Below, piece after piece: positions 15,902-19,449 of a stretch of 19,449 nucleotides of DNA. Within the stretch, counting starts at the first letter, position 1. Each line of letters starts with the position of its first letter. Both the position numbers and the translations under genes were made by a program. The notes below the pieces were generated by a model. It ran no database searches. It was given only the letters and a program-made list of their open reading frames with translations, and had not been told where the DNA came from. The stretch comes from an uncultured Collinsella sp. (GTDB taxonomy: Bacteria > Actinomycetota > Coriobacteriia > Coriobacteriales > Coriobacteriaceae): contig CAADSS010000054.1 of assembly GCA_900751695.1 (NCBI GenBank), forward strand, positions 1 through 19,449, read 5' to 3'.

Positions 15902-16825
15902 ATGAATCAGATCATTCTCGCATCTCATGGCGGCCTGGCCGCAGGCGCCAAAGACACGCTCGAGATGGTTCTCGGCGACGTGTCGAACGTCCACGTCGTG
16001 TCGCTTGCTCGTGACGACAAGGAGCCTATCACCGATAAGGTGGACGCCATGATCGCCACGTTCAACGCGGACGACACCGTCTATGTGCTGACCGATATGC
16101 TCGGCAGCTCGGTCAACAACAACATGGTCGAGCTTTCCAAGAACGGCACGAAGTTCACGGTTGTCAGTGGTTTCAACATTCCGCTGGCGCTCACGCTCGC
16201 TATGAGCCCCGTTCCCGTCAAGGGCGCCGAGCTCGCGGCCCTCATCAACGAGGCCCGCACCGGTCTGACCAACCCCAACGCGCCGGTCGAGGCTCCCGCG
16301 GCTCCCGCTAAGAAGGCAAAGGCGCCCCGTCACAGCTCCGGTCCCGCCAAGATCGTCCTCGCACGTCTTGACTACCGTCTGCTGCACGGCCAGGTCGTCT
16401 TTACCTGGACCACCAAGGTTCAGGCCGAGCGCATCATCGTCGTCGACAACGCTGCCGCCAACGATGACATCAAGAAGGGCGCTCTTAAGCTGGCCAAGCC
16501 TCAGGGCGTGCGCCTGAACGTCTTCACCGTCGAGCGTGCCCTCGCCAAGATGGACAAGCTCAACACCCTCGGCGAGCGCGTCATGTTCGTCTTTGGCAAC
16601 ACGGCCGAGATGCTGCAGTTCTGCCAGGGCTACAAGCTCGACGCCATCAACCTGGGCGCCACCGCCAACCACGACGGTGCCGATCAGGTCGGCGGCAAGG
16701 ACAGCTCCGTCTTCCTCGACGCCAACCAGAAGGCCGACGTCAACCAGCTGCTCGACATGGGCATTAAGCTCTACGTCCAGCAGACCCCTACGTATCAGAG
16801 CGTCGACATCGACGCCAAGCTGTAA
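15902..16825 (+). CDS. PTS mannose-family EIIAB, fused
   Basis: A 307-residue fusion of the cytoplasmic PTS phosphocarrier domains. EIIA (about 1-125) has the HPr-phosphorylated H9 in ASHGGLA. A Pro/Ala/Lys linker (about 128-150) follows. EIIB (about 152-307) has H162 in RLDYRLLHGQV, the residue that passes phosphate to the incoming sugar. Together with EIIC and EIID encoded next, this makes a complete mannose-type permease that phosphorylates its substrate during import, normally at C6. ATG 15902 follows a very strong GGAGGAGG ribosome binding site. It is the first gene of an operon with 36-bp and 13-bp gaps to the next genes. Substrate is inferred from the flanking deglycases. Codon use is strongly C-ending, as expected for high expression. 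Confidence 0.93.
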   Translation: MNQIILASHGGLAAGAKDTLEMVLGDVSNVHVVSLARDDKEPITDKVDAMIATFNADDTVYVLTDMLGSSVNNNMVELSKNGTKFTVVSGFNIPLALTLAMSPVPVKGAELAALINEARTGLTNPNAPVEAPAAPAKKAKAPRHSSGPAKIVLARLDYRLLHGQVVFTWTTKVQAERIIVVDNAAANDDIKKGALKLAKPQGVRLNVFTVERALAKMDKLNTLGERVMFVFGNTAEMLQFCQGYKLDAINLGATANHDGADQVGGKDSSVFLDANQKADVNQLLDMGIKLYVQQTPTYQSVDIDAKL

Positions 16826-16861
16826 TCAACCAGGCTTTTGCCTGACTGAAAGGAGAAGGGT

Positions 16862-17656
16862 ATGAATACGTTCATCAGTGCGGTGCTCGTCGGCCTCGTC
16901 GGCGTGTTCTGCATGTGGGACTCCCGCCTGCTCGGTCGTCTTAACTTCGAGCAGCCCCTCGTTGGCGCTACGCTCGTCGGTCTGCTACTGGGCGATGTGC
17001 CCACCGGCCTTGCCGTCGGTGCCGCCGTCGAGCTCGTGTCCATGGGCCTGGTGCAGGTCGGCGCCGCCGTTCCGCCCGATATGGTCCTGGGCGGCATCGT
17101 GGCCGCTGCCTTTGCGTGCCTGACCGATGCTTCCGCCGAGACCGCCATGACGATCGCCATCCCGGTCGCCGTCCTGGGTCAGCTCCTCGGCATCGTGTTC
17201 CGTTCCATCATCGCCGCCCTCACTCATGTGGCAGATAGCGCGATCGATAACGGAAAGTTCAAGACCGCCTACCGTATGCACATCTGCGCCGGCTCCGGTC
17301 TGTACGCCGTCATGTACTTCCTGCCGATCTTCCTCGCCGTCTTTGTTGGCACCGACCTGGTTCAGGCCATCGTCAACATGGTTCCCGAGTGGCTGTCCAC
17401 TGGTCTTAACGTTTCGACCAAGATCATGACCGCCTACGGCTTGGCCCTGCTGCTCACCATGATGATCAAGAAGGGTATGACTCCGTTCCTGTTCATCGGT
17501 TTCCTGCTCGCCGCTTACCTCAACCTGTCCGTCATCGCGGTCGCTCTGATCGGTGTGTGCCTGGCTGTCGTCTTCATGGGCTTCAAGTTCAACGGTTCCC
17601 ATGCAGCCGCCGGTGTCGATTCCGACTACGATCCGCTCGAAGACGACGAAGACTAA
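16862..17656 (+). CDS. PTS mannose-family EIIC
   Basis: A 264-residue polytopic membrane protein, the substrate-channel subunit of the mannose/fructose/sorbose PTS family. The N-terminal region (LLGRLNFEQPLVGATLVGLLLGD, then VGAAVELVSMGLVQVGAAVPPD) is characteristic of EIIC-Man. Many hydrophobic helices follow, and the C-terminus is a short acidic tail (DYDPLEDDED). ATG 16862 has AAAGGAGAAGGG upstream. It is 36 bp after EIIAB and 13 bp before EIID, clearly one operon. The pair EIIC-EIID forms the membrane complex that EIIB phosphorylates from inside. Confidence 0.93.
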   Translation: MNTFISAVLVGLVGVFCMWDSRLLGRLNFEQPLVGATLVGLLLGDVPTGLAVGAAVELVSMGLVQVGAAVPPDMVLGGIVAAAFACLTDASAETAMTIAIPVAVLGQLLGIVFRSIIAALTHVADSAIDNGKFKTAYRMHICAGSGLYAVMYFLPIFLAVFVGTDLVQAIVNMVPEWLSTGLNVSTKIMTAYGLALLLTMMIKKGMTPFLFIGFLLAAYLNLSVIAVALIGVCLAVVFMGFKFNGSHAAAGVDSDYDPLEDDED

Positions 17657-17669
17657 GGAGGAACACACT

Positions 17670-18503
17670 ATGGCAACCGCAACCAAGGACGTGTCCCTGA
17701 ACAAGAAGGTCAGCCAGTTCTTCTGGCGCTCCTGGGCCATCCAGGCCTCTTGGAACTACGAGCGTCAGATGAACATGGGCTTCCTCTACGGCATGGTTCC
17801 CACGCTTGATCGCCTCTATCCGGATGAGTCCGACCCCAAGCAGCTCGCTGCTAAGAAAGAGGCTTACCACCGTCACATGGCGTTCTACAACTGCACCCCG
17901 CAGACGAGCGCTTTCATCCTGGGCCTGTCCGCCTCCATGGAGGAGGAGTACGCCAAGGATCCCGAGAACTTCGATCCCGATTCGATCAACGCGGTCAAGA
18001 CCTCCCTCATGGGTCCGCTTTCCGGCATCGGTGACTCCTTCTTCCAGGGCACCATCCGCGTTATCGCCTTTGGTCTGGGCGTTCAGCTGGCTCAGCAGGG
18101 CTCCATCATGGGCCCGATCCTGGCCATGCTCATCTCCATTGTCCCCTCTGTGCTGATCACTTGGTTCGCAGCCAAGATGGGCTATCAGGGCGGCCACGAG
18201 TACCTGAGCAAGCTTCAGGGCGGCGACCTCATGGAGAAGCTCATGTATGTCTGCGGCATCGTGGGTCTTATGTCCGTGGGCGGCATGATCGCTACGCTGA
18301 TCGGCGCCACCACCCCGCTGCAGTTCGCTGACGGCACCGTCGTTATCCAGGACATCCTGGACGGCATGATGCCCCAGATGATTTCCCTTGGCCTCACCGG
18401 CCTTATGTACTGGCTCATCAAGAAGAACGTCAACACCGGTTGGCTTCTCGTGATCGCCATTGTGGGCGGCATCGCCCTCTCCGCGGCCGGCATCCTGGCC
18501 TAG
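17670..18503 (+). CDS. PTS mannose-family EIID
   Basis: A 277-residue EIID subunit of the mannose-type PTS. The soluble N-terminal part has the family signature region: FFWRSWAIQASWNYERQMN, then GFLYGMVPTLDRLYP. MGPLSGIGDSFFQGTIRVI (about residues 112-130) is a conserved EIID stretch, and the C-terminal third is hydrophobic. EIID is found only in the mannose family and is needed with EIIC for transport. ATG 17670 follows AAGGAGGAA (17655-17663), so the frame that opens earlier is not the start. It is followed by a 198-bp gap with two hairpins before the second SIS gene. Confidence 0.94.
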   Translation: MATATKDVSLNKKVSQFFWRSWAIQASWNYERQMNMGFLYGMVPTLDRLYPDESDPKQLAAKKEAYHRHMAFYNCTPQTSAFILGLSASMEEEYAKDPENFDPDSINAVKTSLMGPLSGIGDSFFQGTIRVIAFGLGVQLAQQGSIMGPILAMLISIVPSVLITWFAAKMGYQGGHEYLSKLQGGDLMEKLMYVCGIVGLMSVGGMIATLIGATTPLQFADGTVVIQDILDGMMPQMISLGLTGLMYWLIKKNVNTGWLLVIAIVGGIALSAAGILA

Positions 18504-18537
18504 TCGCGACCAAGCGCCTAACCGCTTTCCCCCGGGG

Positions 18538-18570
18538 GCCTGCCTGGCATCCCATACCCCAGGCAGGCTT
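18538..18570 (+). terminator. Hairpin after EIID, possible partial terminator
   Basis: Perfect 10-bp stem GCCTGCCTGG (18538-18547) and CCAGGCAGGC (18559-18568) with an 11-base loop, followed only by TT. A CCCCCGGGGG palindrome at 18529-18538 adjoins it. It probably stabilises or partly ends the PTS mRNA before the second SIS gene. Confidence 0.5.
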
Positions 18571-18582
18571 CCATCCCTATAC

Positions 18583-18609
18583 GTGACAGAGGGACAGTTC
18601 CTTTGTCAC
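18583..18609 (+). repeat. 27-nt GGGAC hairpin repeat, copy 4
   Basis: Outer arms GTGACA (18583-18588) and TGTCAC (18604-18609) enclose GGGAC at positions 9-13, followed by AGTTCCTT. It lies in the gap between EIID and the second SIS gene. Confidence 0.7.
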
Positions 18610-18701
18610 ATCCTCAACGGGCCGGTGACTCGGTCCAAATCACGGTAACCCTGCGTGCGTCCGGCAAAGTGGCGCCGCAAAAATCGAAAGGAATGTGTCA
18701 G

Positions 18702-19449
18702 ATGTACGAGATCGACCTTAACCTCCCAAAGCAGATCGTCGCTGACGTCCTGTCCAACCACGAGATCCACAGCGTCGCCTTCGTCGGCTGCGGCGCTTCC
18801 ATGTCCGACCTTTACCCCGCCAAGTACTTCCTGGCCAACAACACGGACAAGCTGAACGTTCAGATCTTCACCGCTAACGAGTTCAACTACGACACGCCTT
18901 CCTGGGTCAACGAGCACACCTTCGTGATCACCTGCTCCCTCGGTGGCTCCACGCCCGAGACCGTCGAGGCCAACAAGACCGCCAAGAAGCACAACTGCCC
19001 GGTCGTCTCCCTCACCAACAAGGCTGGCTCCGCTCTGACCGTCGACGCCGACCACGTCATCGTTCACGGCTTCCACGCCAACTACGCTGCCAAGTGCGAG
19101 AAGCCCGGCTATGCCATCGCTCTTGCTGTCGAGATCCTTCAGCAGACCGAGGGCTATGACCACTACGAGGACATGATCACCGGCCTCACCAACATCTTCG
19201 ATCTCTGCGAGAACGCCGCTCAGCACTGCAAGAAGCTCGCCAAGAAGTTCGCCGAGGACTTCAAGGACGACAAGATGATCTACTTCATGGCTTCCGGTGC
19301 CTCCGAGAAGATGGCTTATTCTCACGCCGCCTTCCTGTTCACCGAGATGCAGTGGATCGACGCCGCCGCCTACAACACCGGTGAGTACTTCCACGGCCCG
19401 TTCGAGGTTTCCACCGAGGGTAAGCCCTACGTCTTCTTCATATCCGATG
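18702..19449 (+). CDS. Second SIS-domain deglycase-like protein, partial
   Basis: The gene runs off the window; 249 residues are visible. The first SIS domain has VAFVGCGASMSDLYPAKYF and CSLGGSTPET. The second has E215 and H231, 16 residues apart, followed by HGPFE, as in the SIS protein at 13312-14304 (E217/H233). The two proteins are otherwise clearly divergent, so this is a paralogue and not a recent copy. In the Salmonella glucoselysine/fructoselysine system a mannose-type PTS is encoded with two deglycases, GfrE and GfrF, a similar gene set. ATG 18702 has AAAGGA (18687-18692) nine bases upstream; an in-frame ATG at 18693 is too close to it. It follows EIID by 198 bp and may be part of the PTS transcript. 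Function is inferred; exact substrate is unknown. Confidence 0.82.
   Translation, partial: MYEIDLNLPKQIVADVLSNHEIHSVAFVGCGASMSDLYPAKYFLANNTDKLNVQIFTANEFNYDTPSWVNEHTFVITCSLGGSTPETVEANKTAKKHNCPVVSLTNKAGSALTVDADHVIVHGFHANYAAKCEKPGYAIALAVEILQQTEGYDHYEDMITGLTNIFDLCENAAQHCKKLAKKFAEDFKDDKMIYFMASGASEKMAYSHAAFLFTEMQWIDAAAYNTGEYFHGPFEVSTEGKPYVFFISD

Overview
The window looks like a chromosomal segment of a high-GC gut actinobacterium of the class Coriobacteriia, most likely a Collinsella-like genome. The evidence is GC-rich coding sequence with clear AGGAGG-type ribosome binding sites, mannose-family PTS genes next to SIS-domain deglycase-like genes, and short intergenic hairpin repeats. The taxon is an inference: no rRNA or taxonomic marker is present. 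I see no tRNA or rRNA gene, CRISPR array, transposase or phage gene.

Region 1 (1-1734): two same-strand copies of a ~160-bp intergenic element (long hairpin with conserved loop, conserved spacer, intrinsic terminator) bracket a multi-spanning membrane protein gene of unknown function. A small single-TM protein follows.

Region 2 (1859-12336, + strand): a housekeeping and mixed block. It holds rmuC, a single-chain ABC exporter, nth (endonuclease III), mfd (transcription-repair coupling factor), a PAP2-type phosphatase, a threonine-aldolase-like PLP enzyme and a Pat-like GNAT acetyltransferase. rmuC, nth and mfd are all connected with DNA repair or DNA ends. mfd and the GNAT gene each have an intrinsic-terminator hairpin in the short leader just before the start codon.

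Region 3 (12335-19449): a catabolic cluster. A minus-strand GntR/HutC regulator faces a plus-strand SIS-domain protein across a 205-bp intergenic region full of TGTAT half-sites. Then come an EamA/DMT permease, a mannose-family PTS (fused EIIAB, then EIIC and EIID) and a second SIS-domain protein cut by the window end. Both SIS proteins carry a Glu and a His exactly 16 residues apart next to an HGPFE motif, as I recall for FraB/FrlB/Gfr sugar-amine-6-phosphate deglycases. The coherent reading is that Amadori compounds such as fructoselysine or glucoselysine are imported and 6-phosphorylated by the PTS, then cleaved by the two deglycases to hexose-6-phosphate and an amino acid. The EamA permease may export the released amino acid or an analogue. 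A 16-bp element, TATAAYGACYATAACG, is shared by the permease and PTS promoters, and a 21-bp-spaced direct repeat lies upstream of the PTS.

A second repeat family, 27-nt hairpins with GGGAC at a fixed position and stems that differ but still pair, occurs four times in region 3, once inside a bidirectional terminator.
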